From DATJZH01 sp052146815 (lineage in GTDB: Bacteria > Actinomycetota > Actinomycetes > Streptosporangiales > Streptosporangiaceae), in contig JBKQMG010000134.1 in assembly GCA_052146815.1 (NCBI GenBank), positions 34,281 to 98,280 on the forward strand: a DNA stretch of 64,000 nt. Reading direction: 5' to 3'. Shown here in pieces: positions 17,302-25,376 of the stretch (within the stretch, counting starts at the first letter, position 1; each line of letters starts with the position of its first letter). A program made the translations under genes and the position numbers. Below the pieces are notes generated by a model that ran no database searches, was not told the origin of the DNA, and was given only the letters and a program-made list of their open reading frames with translations.

Positions 17302-18096
17302 ATGACGGTGGAATCTGCGGGCAGGTTCGAGTCTGCGCTGAGTGCGGCGCAAGGCGGTGCGGAGGCAGCGCTCAAGTCCGCCGCTGGCCTGACCAGAGAG
17401 CTGCGCAAGGCGAAAGCAGCTGCGGCCAACGGCCAGGTGCGTGAGTTCCGCCGCGCTCTGGACGCCGCCGAAGGGTTGGCTGACGGGCTGGCCGCGGCGG
17501 TGCAGGAGGCCCGTGACTCGTTCGATCTCGAAGAGACCGCATACCTGACCGCCGGGGATTATGCCAAGGAGCTGCTGACAATGGCAGCCGCGCGTGGGGT
17601 GGCGATGTTCGAGGAGGACGATCGCCTGCTCTGCTATCCCTCAATCGTGCGGGTCGTGCCGGGTGACTCGCTGGTCGAGATCGACCGGCGGCGGGAGCGG
17701 CGACTGCGGCCCTCGGTGCTGATCGGTCTGCTGGCAGCAGCACAGCAGCGGCCGCCACGATTTCGTGCCGAGCAGTTTCTGGAGAGCATGGCACGCGGCT
17801 ACGAGCTGGTCGTGGGCAACGAGGGCAAGAAGCCAGCCGCCGTGGTCCGCCTTGTAGACATATGGTCCGTGCTGACCTTGCTGCCGGGCCAGGGCAGGGA
17901 ATATACCCGTCCCGAGTTCGCCCGTGACCTGTACTTGCTCGACCAGAGTGGAGCGCGCCAGACGAAGGACGGACAGACGTTGCGCTGGCATGCGAGCACT
18001 GGTACACGGTCCGCGGGAGTGCTCACCACTGTGGCCCGTACCGGGCAGCAGCAGCGGTACTGGGGCGTGTCCTTTGCCGACCGGGGGCCACGGTGA
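17302..18096 (+). CDS. Unknown protein, first gene of ATPase/pseudo-ATPase operon
   Basis: 264 residues. GGAGGAG at 17294-17300 is one base before ATG 17302 but seven before the in-frame GTG 17308, so translation may start at either. Residues 10-75 are Ala/Glu/Lys-rich and probably a helical hairpin or coiled coil. A globular part follows: YLTAGDYAKELLTMAAARGV, LLCYPSIVRVVPGD, RLRPSVLIGLLAAAQ, FLESMARGYELV, and an end rich in Thr/Gln. I recognise no family. It overlaps the next gene by four bases (GTGA), so it belongs to the same complex or pathway as the two P-loop proteins. A DNA-, RNA- or adaptor-binding role is only a guess. Confidence 0.8.
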   Translation: MTVESAGRFESALSAAQGGAEAALKSAAGLTRELRKAKAAAANGQVREFRRALDAAEGLADGLAAAVQEARDSFDLEETAYLTAGDYAKELLTMAAARGVAMFEEDDRLLCYPSIVRVVPGDSLVEIDRRRERRLRPSVLIGLLAAAQQRPPRFRAEQFLESMARGYELVVGNEGKKPAAVVRLVDIWSVLTLLPGQGREYTRPEFARDLYLLDQSGARQTKDGQTLRWHASTGTRSAGVLTTVARTGQQQRYWGVSFADRGPR

Positions 18097-19112
18097 GTGC
18101 GCCTGGCCAGCCCAGCGTACCGAGCGGCGTGCTGGGCGGAGGTGTCTTGAAGGCAGACGACTATGCCGCGTTCCTTGACCGCGAGTACCTGGCGCAGTAC
18201 GTGCCGGCAGGCGGGGCCGCGATCAAGGTCGCAGTGGTGGCAGATGGCGGGGCGGCGGACCGGATGGAGGCGGCCCTCGGTGCCGCCACGGCCGGGCGCG
18301 GTGGCCTTTACGTGAGTGTCTCGGCAGAGTCCGCCCGGGTTCACATGGTCGATCAGATCTTCTTCGCCGTCTCACGTGCATTGGACTGGCAGGCGCTGGC
18401 GGGTGCCCTCGTGCGGACCGCCTATGAAAGCGCGGCGTTCCCTGTCCCGGATGGTGCTGGGCTCATGGTGGCGGAGGTTGCCCGCCATCATGACGTTGAC
18501 GCCCGTGAACTGTACCGCAGCGTCCGCCGGCGGCTTGAACGCCGGCTTCTCGACGATCCGTTGGTCACAGTCGAGATGGGGCGCGCGATGCTCCGGCTGG
18601 CGCAGGTACAGTTGGGCGCCGGTGATGTGGACACGGCAGAATTCGAAGCGGTGCTTGGCTGGCTGCGCGGTGAGCTTCGGTCGATCACAGTGCTGAGATC
18701 CGCGCTCATCTACACCCGGATCGGCAGGCATAACGCGCGGGCGATGCTTGTCTCGGCTGCTGCGCTGCTGCTGGCCATCGGTTGCGGCGGCCTGGTGGTC
18801 CACGTTGACTACGGCAGGCTGGCTGAGGCACGCCGCCCCCCGGCAGAGGCCAGGTCTGGCTTTTATTATTCGAAGGCTGCGGTCATGGACGCCTACGAGG
18901 TTCTTCGCCAGTTCATCGATGCCACGGACGAGTTGCGCGGGGTCCTGTTTGTCGCGGTCATGCCACCCGAGCTCATGACCGATGAGGCCCGGGGCCTGCC
19001 CGCTTACTCGGCGCTGCAGCTCCGGGTGGCCGACGAGGTTCGGGACCGTCGGCGCGCCAACCCGTTCGCGGCGCTTGTCCGGCTCGAAGTCCGGCTGGAG
19101 GCGGTCGCATGA
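18093..19112 (+). CDS. Degenerate BrxC/BrxD-type (DUF2791) P-loop protein
   Basis: 339 residues, GTG start overlapping the previous stop. The layout follows the DUF2791 ATPases: an N-terminal strand-loop where Walker A should be (residues 46-58, VAVVADGGAADRM, no GKS/T), a helical middle, a Walker B-like strand GGLVVHVDYGRL (232-243) with Asp but without the following Glu, then YYSKAAVMDAYEVLRQFID (258-276) and LFVAVMPPELM, then GLPAYSALQLR (301-311), all matching family blocks. The nucleotide site is therefore lost. The likely role is a structural or regulatory subunit paired with the active ATPase encoded next. Confidence 0.75.
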   Translation: MSAPGQPSVPSGVLGGGVLKADDYAAFLDREYLAQYVPAGGAAIKVAVVADGGAADRMEAALGAATAGRGGLYVSVSAESARVHMVDQIFFAVSRALDWQALAGALVRTAYESAAFPVPDGAGLMVAEVARHHDVDARELYRSVRRRLERRLLDDPLVTVEMGRAMLRLAQVQLGAGDVDTAEFEAVLGWLRGELRSITVLRSALIYTRIGRHNARAMLVSAAALLLAIGCGGLVVHVDYGRLAEARRPPAEARSGFYYSKAAVMDAYEVLRQFIDATDELRGVLFVAVMPPELMTDEARGLPAYSALQLRVADEVRDRRRANPFAALVRLEVRLEAVA

Positions 19113-20398
19113 AAGGAGCGTTGAACGGGGAACTGATCGCCCGGCGCCGGGCGGTGGAAGCGCTGCGATCGGGCGTGCCGAGCCGGGACGCGGTCGCGGC
19201 GCTCGGCTCTGGGCAGCCGGAAGCGGAGGACCGGTTCACGGCGCTGGTTGAGTGCGCAGGCGAGCCGCGTAGGCCGGTGGCCGGCGCTCAGGGGCTGTTG
19301 TTTGGCGGCGGGTTCGGCTCGGGCAAGAGCCACCTGCTGACCCATCTGGGTCATCTCGCCATGTCATCGGGCTTCGTGGTGAGCACCGTCGTGATCAGCA
19401 AGGAGACGCCACTTCATGATCCGGTGAAGGTATTCCGCGTGGCGATCGAGTCCGCGCATGATCTCGGTCGTGCCCACGGGGTGCTCGCGGACTCCGCAGC
19501 CTCCCTTGACCCTGACACGCCTCGCTATGCGGAGCTGACTCGCTGGGTTAATTCCCCAGCCAGCGGCCTGGACGAGCGCTTTGCGGCGACCCTGTTCTGC
19601 CACGAACGGTTGCGCGGCGGGGAGGTGCCCGGAAGCGATGAGACTGTCGACGCCCTGGTGCGGTTCTGGGGTGGCGAGCCGCTGCGCATGACCGACCTGC
19701 GGCGCGCCCTGAAGTCGGTGGGCGGGGCTGGGCTGTACAGCTTCACCCCCATCTCGGTCAGGGAACTCGCACGCCAGCGGTTTCGGTTCCTTGCCCGGCT
19801 GCTGCGAGCAGCCGGGCAAGCAGGCTGGGTGGTTCTCTTCGATGAGGTCGAACTGATCGGCCGTTACTCGCTGCTCCAGCGCGGTCGTTCCTACGCCGAA
19901 CTGGCCAGGTGGCTCGGCAGCCGGGACAGCGACCCGGGGCTGCCACTGATCGCGGCCTTCGCCATGACCGACGACTTCGAAGCCGCCATCCTGGCCGGCA
20001 AAGACGACCGCACGCACATTCCCGCACGACTTCGTGCGAAACAGTCACCGGAATGGGATGAGACCGCGGCGCTGGCCGAGGCGGGGATGCGCCAGATCGA
20101 GCACGACATGCTCCTGCTCGAGCCGCCCGGCAACGAGGAACTCGACCACGCCTACGCGACCCTCAAGAAGCTCCACGGAGACGCGTTCGCCTGGTCCCCG
20201 CCCGACGTGGCCGGCCTGGAGCGGCTTGGTGCGACCCGGATGCGCCAATACGTGCGGGCTTGGATCAACGAATGGGATCTGGTCCGGCTGGACCCCGCAT
20301 TCCGCCCGCAGACTGAATCAGTCAGCATCCCGAGCGACTACCGGGAAGACAGCACGCTTGAGGCCGCCGACGAGTCCGAAAACTACGGGGCGGACTGA
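19109..20398 (+). CDS. BrxC/BrxD-type (DUF2791) P-loop ATPase
   Basis: 429 residues, ATG overlapping the previous stop (ATGA). Walker A is GGGFGSGKS at residues 66-74; Walker B is VVLFDEVE at 241-248, followed by LIGRYSLLQRGRSYAELARW. SKETPLHDPVKVFR after strand 2 and SPPDVAGLERLGATRMRQYV near the end match the BREX BrxD/DUF2791 family, which has an ORC/Cdc6-like AAA+ fold. Relatives sit in BREX type 2 loci or with helicases and TerB-like proteins. Here there is no PglZ, methyltransferase, helicase or nuclease beside it. It probably forms a heteromer with the pseudo-ATPase encoded upstream. Confidence 0.82.
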   Translation: MKGALNGELIARRRAVEALRSGVPSRDAVAALGSGQPEAEDRFTALVECAGEPRRPVAGAQGLLFGGGFGSGKSHLLTHLGHLAMSSGFVVSTVVISKETPLHDPVKVFRVAIESAHDLGRAHGVLADSAASLDPDTPRYAELTRWVNSPASGLDERFAATLFCHERLRGGEVPGSDETVDALVRFWGGEPLRMTDLRRALKSVGGAGLYSFTPISVRELARQRFRFLARLLRAAGQAGWVVLFDEVELIGRYSLLQRGRSYAELARWLGSRDSDPGLPLIAAFAMTDDFEAAILAGKDDRTHIPARLRAKQSPEWDETAALAEAGMRQIEHDMLLLEPPGNEELDHAYATLKKLHGDAFAWSPPDVAGLERLGATRMRQYVRAWINEWDLVRLDPAFRPQTESVSIPSDYREDSTLEAADESENYGAD

Positions 20399-20545
20399 GG
20401 CGACCCGGACGAGCGAAGGCAGTTGGAGCCCACTCCGCCCGGACAGACAGCCCTGGCGAGAGCGCCTCAGTCCTGGTTTCCGCGCCATGTCGGTGCGCAG
20501 GTTGCCCGGCTGTATCGTCCATGGGCAGGGCGTCACCCCGGTCAG

Positions 20546-20963
20546 GCGGCGGGCGAGTCGGCCTGTAGGCCGGGTTCTGTGCACCCGCTTGCGCGGGCCG
20601 ACGGCCATCCATCTGGGACTGCCGTTGCCGGCAGCCTCGTGCGGTCTACCCGCGAGCATCGGGCGGGCCGCCCTCAATCGCTCGCGCAGGAGCCGCGTCG
20701 CGAGACGCGGCTCCCTCTTCACCTAGCTCCGGGTGGGGTTTGCCAAGCCGCTCGGGTCACCCCGAACGCTGGTGGTCTCATACACCACCGTTTCACCCTT
20801 ACCTCCGGACGGATCCGGAGGCGGTCTGTTTTCTGTGGCACTGTCCCGCGGGTCACCCCGGGTCGGCGTTACCGACCACCCTGCCCTGCGGAGCCCGGAC
20901 CTTCCTCGGCGCTCCCCGGTAAACCGGGGAGCGCCGCGGCCGCCCGGCCGGCTCGCCCGCCGC
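20546..20963 (-). ncRNA. rnpB: RNase P RNA (type A)
   Basis: The minus strand holds the universal RNase P elements: GAGGAAGGTCCGGGCTCC near the 5' end (P4 5' strand), GGTAAGGGTGAAACGGTG, the ACAGAAAAC segment, and CCCAGATGGATGGCCGTC, with ACAGAACCCGGCCTACAGGC near the 3' end. The ends pair (GCGGGCGAGCC with CGACTCGCCCGC), giving the P1 helix. Exact ends are estimated from that helix. It is the catalytic RNA that matures tRNA 5' ends. It lies between the ATPase operon and the Lys/Ala-rich protein. Confidence 0.93.
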
Positions 20964-21015
20964 TGCGCACAGCTTAGAGCGTCCGTGCCGGCCTTGGTGA
21001 AGGTCGGTGCGCCGG

Positions 21016-21843
21016 CTAGCGGATCAGGCCGCCCAGCACGCCGCTGTACTCAGGCTCGCTCGTGCCCTTCGCCGGGGCGGCGAGACTGAGCGCCGGACCG
21101 CCGTTGCGCCGGGGCGTGGCCGGCCTGCGCCGGGCCGCGTCCTTGCGGGCGCTCGCCTGAGCCGCGGAGCCCTTCGGCTTCGCGGTGACCGTGCGCTTGG
21201 CCGAGGACTTCGCCTTGCTCGCCGTCTTCGGCTTGGCTGCGGACCTGGCCGCAGCAGGCCTGGCCGCCGCGGTCCGGGTCGTGCCGGCCTTGGCGGTGGC
21301 AGAGGTCTTCGGCCTCATGCTGGCGCCGCGCTTGGCCGAGGTGCTGCTGGCCTTCGCGGTACCGGACTTGGCAGTGCTGGACTTGGCCGCGCTGCCGTTC
21401 TTGGCGGCGGTGCTGCGCCCGGCGGCGGGTTTCGGCTTGGCCGGCGCGGCGGTCCGCGCGGGCGCGGCCGGCTTGGCAACCGGCATCGTCTTCGCCGCTG
21501 CGGTCAGCGACTTGGCGGCCGTGGTCATGGCCTTGGTGGCGCTGTTCATCGCCTGCATGGCGGTGAACATCGTCTTGGCGGATGTGGTGGCCTTGCTCGC
21601 CGCGGCCGTCATCTTGGTGGCGGCCGAGGTGACCTTGGTCGCTGCCGAGGACACGGTCCGGGCCGCGGTCATGGCCGCCGGCGCGTTCCTGGTCCCCGCC
21701 GAACGCGTCGTCTTCGGCTTAGTGCTCGAGCTGGTTTTCGGCCGCGCGGCTGTCTTCTTCACAGCCTTGCTGCTCGCCGACTTGCCGCGGGCTGGGCTCG
21801 CCGTACTCCGGCGAGCGGCCGCGCGGGTGGTCTGTGCAGGCAC
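21016..21843 (-). CDS. Histone H1-like Lys/Ala-rich protein
   Basis: 275 residues from GTG 21843, with GGGGGGAG five bases upstream. Almost the whole protein is Ala, Lys, Ser, Thr, Pro and Arg; AAAKTM, SATKAMTTAAK and SSTAKSGTAKA-like units recur. The composition and AxKPA/SAKxT repeats resemble eukaryotic histone H1 tails and the basic tails of actinobacterial HupB and related nucleoid proteins, but no folded HU domain is present. The only ordered-looking part is the C-terminal tail TSEPEYSGVLGGLIR. Probable nucleoid or RNA-binding protein; inference from composition only. An AT-richer 120-base region upstream may hold its promoter. Confidence 0.75.
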   Translation of the reverse strand: MPAQTTRAAARRSTASPARGKSASSKAVKKTAARPKTSSSTKPKTTRSAGTRNAPAAMTAARTVSSAATKVTSAATKMTAAASKATTSAKTMFTAMQAMNSATKAMTTAAKSLTAAAKTMPVAKPAAPARTAAPAKPKPAAGRSTAAKNGSAAKSSTAKSGTAKASSTSAKRGASMRPKTSATAKAGTTRTAAARPAAARSAAKPKTASKAKSSAKRTVTAKPKGSAAQASARKDAARRRPATPRRNGGPALSLAAPAKGTSEPEYSGVLGGLIR

Positions 21844-21962
21844 TGAACTCCCCCCGTCTTGATCAATTACGGAAAGAGCTATTCCACTACCGAGAGTGAT
21901 CTACACACCCGATGGTCACTGTATTCGCAGAACAATGGACGCAACCGAGCCTAAATGAGCAG

Positions 21963-23147
21963 CTAACGAACCGGCTTAATGATGGCAGTACCGCCTGACT
22001 GCAGGTGGCAGGTGTCGTTGAGTGACCGGACCAGCGCTGGCCCGTCGGCGAACCAGTCGACCTCGCAGAGCGAGGCGACGCTCAGATGCATGCGGAACAG
22101 CGCAGCGGGCGGCGCGAGGAGAGCACGGCAGAGCAGCGTCTTGATCGGCGTCACGTGGCTGACGAAAACAAGCGTGCGGCCGGGGTAAGCGGCCAGCAGC
22201 TGGTCGACGGCGGCGAGCACCCGTTTGGCCGCGGCGGCGAAACTCTCGCCAGCCGGCGGTGCGGCATCGGCGTTAGCCAGCCACGCCGACATCTCCTCCG
22301 GCCACTGCGCGGCCGCCTCGGCGAAGGACATGCCCTCCCATTTGCCGAAGTCCGTCTCGATCAGGTCGCGGTTCACTTCCAGCGGCGCGCCGGTGGCTTC
22401 CGCGACCGCCTCGGCGGTGCGCCGGGCCCGCCGCAGCGGGGAGGTGACGATGACGTCGACGTTCCGCCGCTTGGCCAGGCGCCGGGCGGCCGCCGCGGCC
22501 TGCCGCTTGCCTGTCTCGGTGAGCGGGATGTCGCCGCGCCCGGCGAACTTGCGTTCGGCCGAAAGCGGCGTCTCGCCGTGCCGCAGCAGCAGCGTCGTGG
22601 TCTTCTGCCCCTGGGCTGGCCCCCACGCGGCCGCCGTGTCCTGCGCGCCTGGCTCGTCCGACGACGCATTCGCCTGCGCCGGCGTGCCCGCAGCAGCAGA
22701 ACCGGTCGCGCCCCGCCGGCCGGCGGCGGCGGGGCCGCCCGCGGCATCCATCGCCTTGTTCGCCAGCCGGTCGGCTCTGGCGTTGCGGGCCCGGGGAATC
22801 CAGCTGTAGGTGACCCTGCCCAGCCGTCCGGCCGCTTCGCGCGCCGCCTCGGCCAGCGTGCGCAGGTTAGGGTCCTTGATCTGCCACCGGCCCGACATCT
22901 GCTCGACGACGAGCTTGGAATCCATCCTGACGTCGACATCAGCTCCGGGAGAAATGTCAGCGGCCGCGCGCAGCCCGGCGATAAGGCCCGAGTACTCGGC
23001 GGCGTTGTTCGTCGTCGTGCCCAGGCTGTCGTGCAGCTCGGCGAGGACCTCGCCGCTGCCCGCGTCGGCGACAAGCGCGCCGTAGCCGGCCGGGCCGGGA
23101 TTGCCGCGCGAGCCGCCGTCCGCCTCCACGACCAGCTTGCGGGTCAC
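21963..23147 (-). CDS. Bifunctional RNase HI / histidine phosphatase
   Basis: 394 residues from GTG 23147, which overlaps the stop of the zinc-ribbon gene (GTGA). Residues 1-135 are an RNase HI domain: VEADGGSRGNPGPAGYGALV (first Asp), NNAAEYSGLIAGL (Glu), VDVRMDSKLVVEQMSG (Asp) and RARNARADRLANKAM (last Asp). A flexible Ala/Gly linker follows, then a histidine phosphatase: LLLRHGETPLSAERKFAGRG, VTSPLRRARRTAEAV and VFVSHVTPIKTLL. This is the Mycobacterium Rv2228c architecture, in which RNase H removes RNA from hybrids and the second domain has acid or alpha-ribazole phosphatase activity. Confidence 0.93.
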   Translation of the reverse strand: MTRKLVVEADGGSRGNPGPAGYGALVADAGSGEVLAELHDSLGTTTNNAAEYSGLIAGLRAAADISPGADVDVRMDSKLVVEQMSGRWQIKDPNLRTLAEAAREAAGRLGRVTYSWIPRARNARADRLANKAMDAAGGPAAAGRRGATGSAAAGTPAQANASSDEPGAQDTAAAWGPAQGQKTTTLLLRHGETPLSAERKFAGRGDIPLTETGKRQAAAAARRLAKRRNVDVIVTSPLRRARRTAEAVAEATGAPLEVNRDLIETDFGKWEGMSFAEAAAQWPEEMSAWLANADAAPPAGESFAAAAKRVLAAVDQLLAAYPGRTLVFVSHVTPIKTLLCRALLAPPAALFRMHLSVASLCEVDWFADGPALVRSLNDTCHLQSGGTAIIKPVR

Positions 23148-23887
23148 AGGCCTGACTCGTCGGTGCGGACCAGGATCCTGCGGCATTCCTCGCAGCGCAG
23201 GATCTCGTCGGGATCGGCGGTCCGGATGGCATTGAGGTCGACGGTGTTCAGCGAGAGATGACAGCCCTCACAGCGGCCGCGCCGCAGCGCCGCCGCACCG
23301 ACGCCGCCGTGCTGCACCCGGAGCCGCTCGTACAGATCGAGCAGGTCAGCGGAGATCTCGGCGGTGACCACGGCGCGGCGGTCGGCGGCCTTGCCGGTGA
23401 GCTCGGCCAGTTCGGCCAGAGCGGTGTCGCGGCGGGTCGTCGCGGCCTGCCGCTGGGCGGCGAGCTGCTCGCGCTCGGCGGCGGCCGCCTGGTGCTCGCC
23501 GTCGGCCTGCTCCCGGCGCTCCATCACGTCCAGGACGATCTCCTCGAGAGCGTCCTGGCGGCGGTGCAGCGACACGATCTCCGACTGGAGGTTCTCCAGC
23601 TCCCGCGGCGACGACACCTGGCCCGCGTCCAGCCGCCCCTGGTCTCGCTGGATCCGGGTGCGGACCTGCTCGACGTCACCTTCTGCCTTCGCCTGCTCGC
23701 GGCGCAGGTCGCCTTCCCGCGCCTCCAAGCTGGCCAGGGCGTCGCGAAGCTCATTGTCGCGCTGATCGATCTGTTTCAGCTCTGCGTGCTCGGGCAGGGT
23801 CCGCCTGCCGTAGTCGAGTCTGCTCAGCTCGGCGTCCAGGTCAGCAAGCTCGAGCAGCCGCAGCTGCGCGTCGGGAGAAGCTTTCAC
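23144..23887 (-). CDS. C4-type zinc ribbon coiled-coil protein (DUF164)
   Basis: 247 residues from GTG 23887. Residues about 10-190 form a long coiled coil rich in Arg, Glu and Leu; the end carries two CxxC pairs, CEGCHLSLN and LRCEECRRILVR, forming a zinc ribbon. This is the CT398/DUF164 family, found beside RNase H in many actinobacteria; related proteins act as scaffolds in secretion or in rRNA maturation. The 4-base overlap with the RNase H gene makes the two an operon. Confidence 0.92.
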   Translation of the reverse strand: MKASPDAQLRLLELADLDAELSRLDYGRRTLPEHAELKQIDQRDNELRDALASLEAREGDLRREQAKAEGDVEQVRTRIQRDQGRLDAGQVSSPRELENLQSEIVSLHRRQDALEEIVLDVMERREQADGEHQAAAAEREQLAAQRQAATTRRDTALAELAELTGKAADRRAVVTAEISADLLDLYERLRVQHGGVGAAALRRGRCEGCHLSLNTVDLNAIRTADPDEILRCEECRRILVRTDESGL

Positions 23888-24010
23888 GGGGCCACGTTAG
23901 CCTGCCCGGCCTGCGCTGTCGCCCGGGGCGAGGGGGTCGGCTGCGGGCGCGGCAGCCGGGATCGGGGAAACTCGCACCGCGGCGCGGCGGCTGCGGTAGA
24001 CCTGGGCCGC

Positions 24011-24514
24011 ATGGAGATCCCCCGGATCAGCAGGCCTGACATGCCTGGCTACGGAATCCTGGGCCCGGACGAGGGCAGCGGCTTGCTCCCGTGGTCGTGG
24101 GCGGCCGAGCGGCTCAGCTCCGCGCGCAACTACTGGGTCGTGTCCGTGCGGCCCGACGGCCGGCCGCACTCCATGCCGGTCTGGGGCATGTGGGACGACA
24201 GCATGCTCTGGTTCACCACGGCGGTCGGCTCCCGCAAGGCCAGGAACCTGCGGGCCGATCCCCGCTGCGTCGTCACGACCGAGGACGCGAGCGACCCTGT
24301 GGTGATCGAGGGCACGGCTGCGTTCGTGACCGATCCGGCCAGCATCCGCCGCGTGCTGGACCTGATGAACAGCAAATACGGCACAGAAATTGAGCCGGGC
24401 TTTCTGGATCCCGCCATCAACGCCACGATCTCGGTGCGGCCGCAGCAGGTCATCAGCATGCGGCACGGCGACTTTACCGGTTCCCCGACCCGCTGGCAGT
24501 TCGGCTCAGCCTGA
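24011..24514 (+). CDS. Pyridoxamine 5'-phosphate oxidase-like / F420-dependent split-barrel protein
   Basis: 167 residues from ATG 24011. The flavin/F420 split-barrel fold is read in YWVVSVRPDGRPHSMPVWGM, DDSMLWFTTAVGSRKARNL and DPRCVVTTEDASDPVVIEGT. Such proteins bind FMN or F420 and reduce small molecules; the GSRKARNLRADPR segment is frequent in the F420-binding (FDOR) group. The longer frame upstream is antisense to the zinc-ribbon gene and is rejected. Its 3' end overlaps the anti-sigma gene on the other strand by 41 bases. Confidence 0.85.
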   Translation: MEIPRISRPDMPGYGILGPDEGSGLLPWSWAAERLSSARNYWVVSVRPDGRPHSMPVWGMWDDSMLWFTTAVGSRKARNLRADPRCVVTTEDASDPVVIEGTAAFVTDPASIRRVLDLMNSKYGTEIEPGFLDPAINATISVRPQQVISMRHGDFTGSPTRWQFGSA

Positions 24515-25376
24515 GCATCAGCACCGGCGGCGAGGTCGGCTGCGGCGAACCGGCCGCCGGCTCGACCGTCATGCCGATCCGGTCGCCGGCCGCCAGGCCC
24601 GATACGACCACCGGGCCGCTCATCCCGGCGCGGGCGCTGGGCAGCATACCGACCGGCTTCTTGCCGGAGGGGCCCATCAGCCACAGCTCGTAGCGCTCCG
24701 CGGCGGGCAGCGCCCGCAGCCCGGCGGCGGTGAATACCAGCTTGCGCTCAGCGTGTGACATGACCACCGTGGCACTGCCGCCGGTGACGACGTGCGCAGT
24801 CAGCATCGCGGCGTCGGGCGAGGCCAGCACGCGGGCCACCGCGGCGCTGCCCCGCTGGGCCTGATCGAGTCGCCGCTGGGCGCCGTGCATGCTGATGGCG
24901 AGGACGACGGCCGCCGCCGCCAGCGCGGCGCCGGCGGCGAGGCCGAGCCTGCGCCACGGCGTCGTGCCCGTGCCTCTCGTGCCCGTGCCTCTCGTGCCCG
25001 TTCTGCCCGTGCCTCGGCCCGCCTGGCGCTGGCCGCGTCCGGCGGGCCATCCCCGGCCCGGCCAGCCTGCGCCCAGCCGGCCGGGCTGGTCACCGGGCAC
25101 GCCCGGCACCGCCTCAGCGGCCGGGCCGGTGACCGGCGGAAGCTGCCTGACCTGCGCCGCCGCCTGCATGGCCAGGGCCTTGAGCTCGGGGCGCGGCACG
25201 ACCGCGTCGGCGACGGCGAGCCGGGCGGTCGCCTCCCGCATTTCCCTGATCTCTTCCTGGCAGGCGCTGCATTCGGCCAGGTGCAGCTCGAACCTGGCCC
25301 GGTCGGCATCGGAGACGGCGTCCATCGCGTAGGCGCCGACGAGAGTGTGCGCGGAAGCGTCGCCGGTGACCATCAC
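24474..25376 (-). CDS. rskA: Anti-sigma factor (RskA-like)
   Basis: About 300 residues; starts GTG 25376 or ATG 25373 directly at the sigma stop. The N-terminal anti-sigma domain has the zinc motif HLAECSACQEEI near residue 32. A Gly/Arg/Thr linker with GTGRTGTRGTGTRGTG repeats leads to one membrane helix (LGLAAGAALAAAAVVLAISM), and an outer RskA domain ends the protein: LPAAERYELWLMGPSGKKPV and AGDRIGMTVEPAAGS. It would hold the neighbouring sigma factor at the membrane until regulated proteolysis. Gene order and coupling match Mycobacterium SigK-RskA. Confidence 0.88.
   Translation of the reverse strand: MMVTGDASAHTLVGAYAMDAVSDADRARFELHLAECSACQEEIREMREATARLAVADAVVPRPELKALAMQAAAQVRQLPPVTGPAAEAVPGVPGDQPGRLGAGWPGRGWPAGRGQRQAGRGTGRTGTRGTGTRGTGTTPWRRLGLAAGAALAAAAVVLAISMHGAQRRLDQAQRGSAAVARVLASPDAAMLTAHVVTGGSATVVMSHAERKLVFTAAGLRALPAAERYELWLMGPSGKKPVGMLPSARAGMSGPVVVSGLAAGDRIGMTVEPAAGSPQPTSPPVLMLRLSRTASGSGNR

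Noticed and set aside
20399..20980. Several short open frames around 20.4-21.0 kb
   Set aside because: The segment is RNase P RNA on the minus strand; the frames are accidental.
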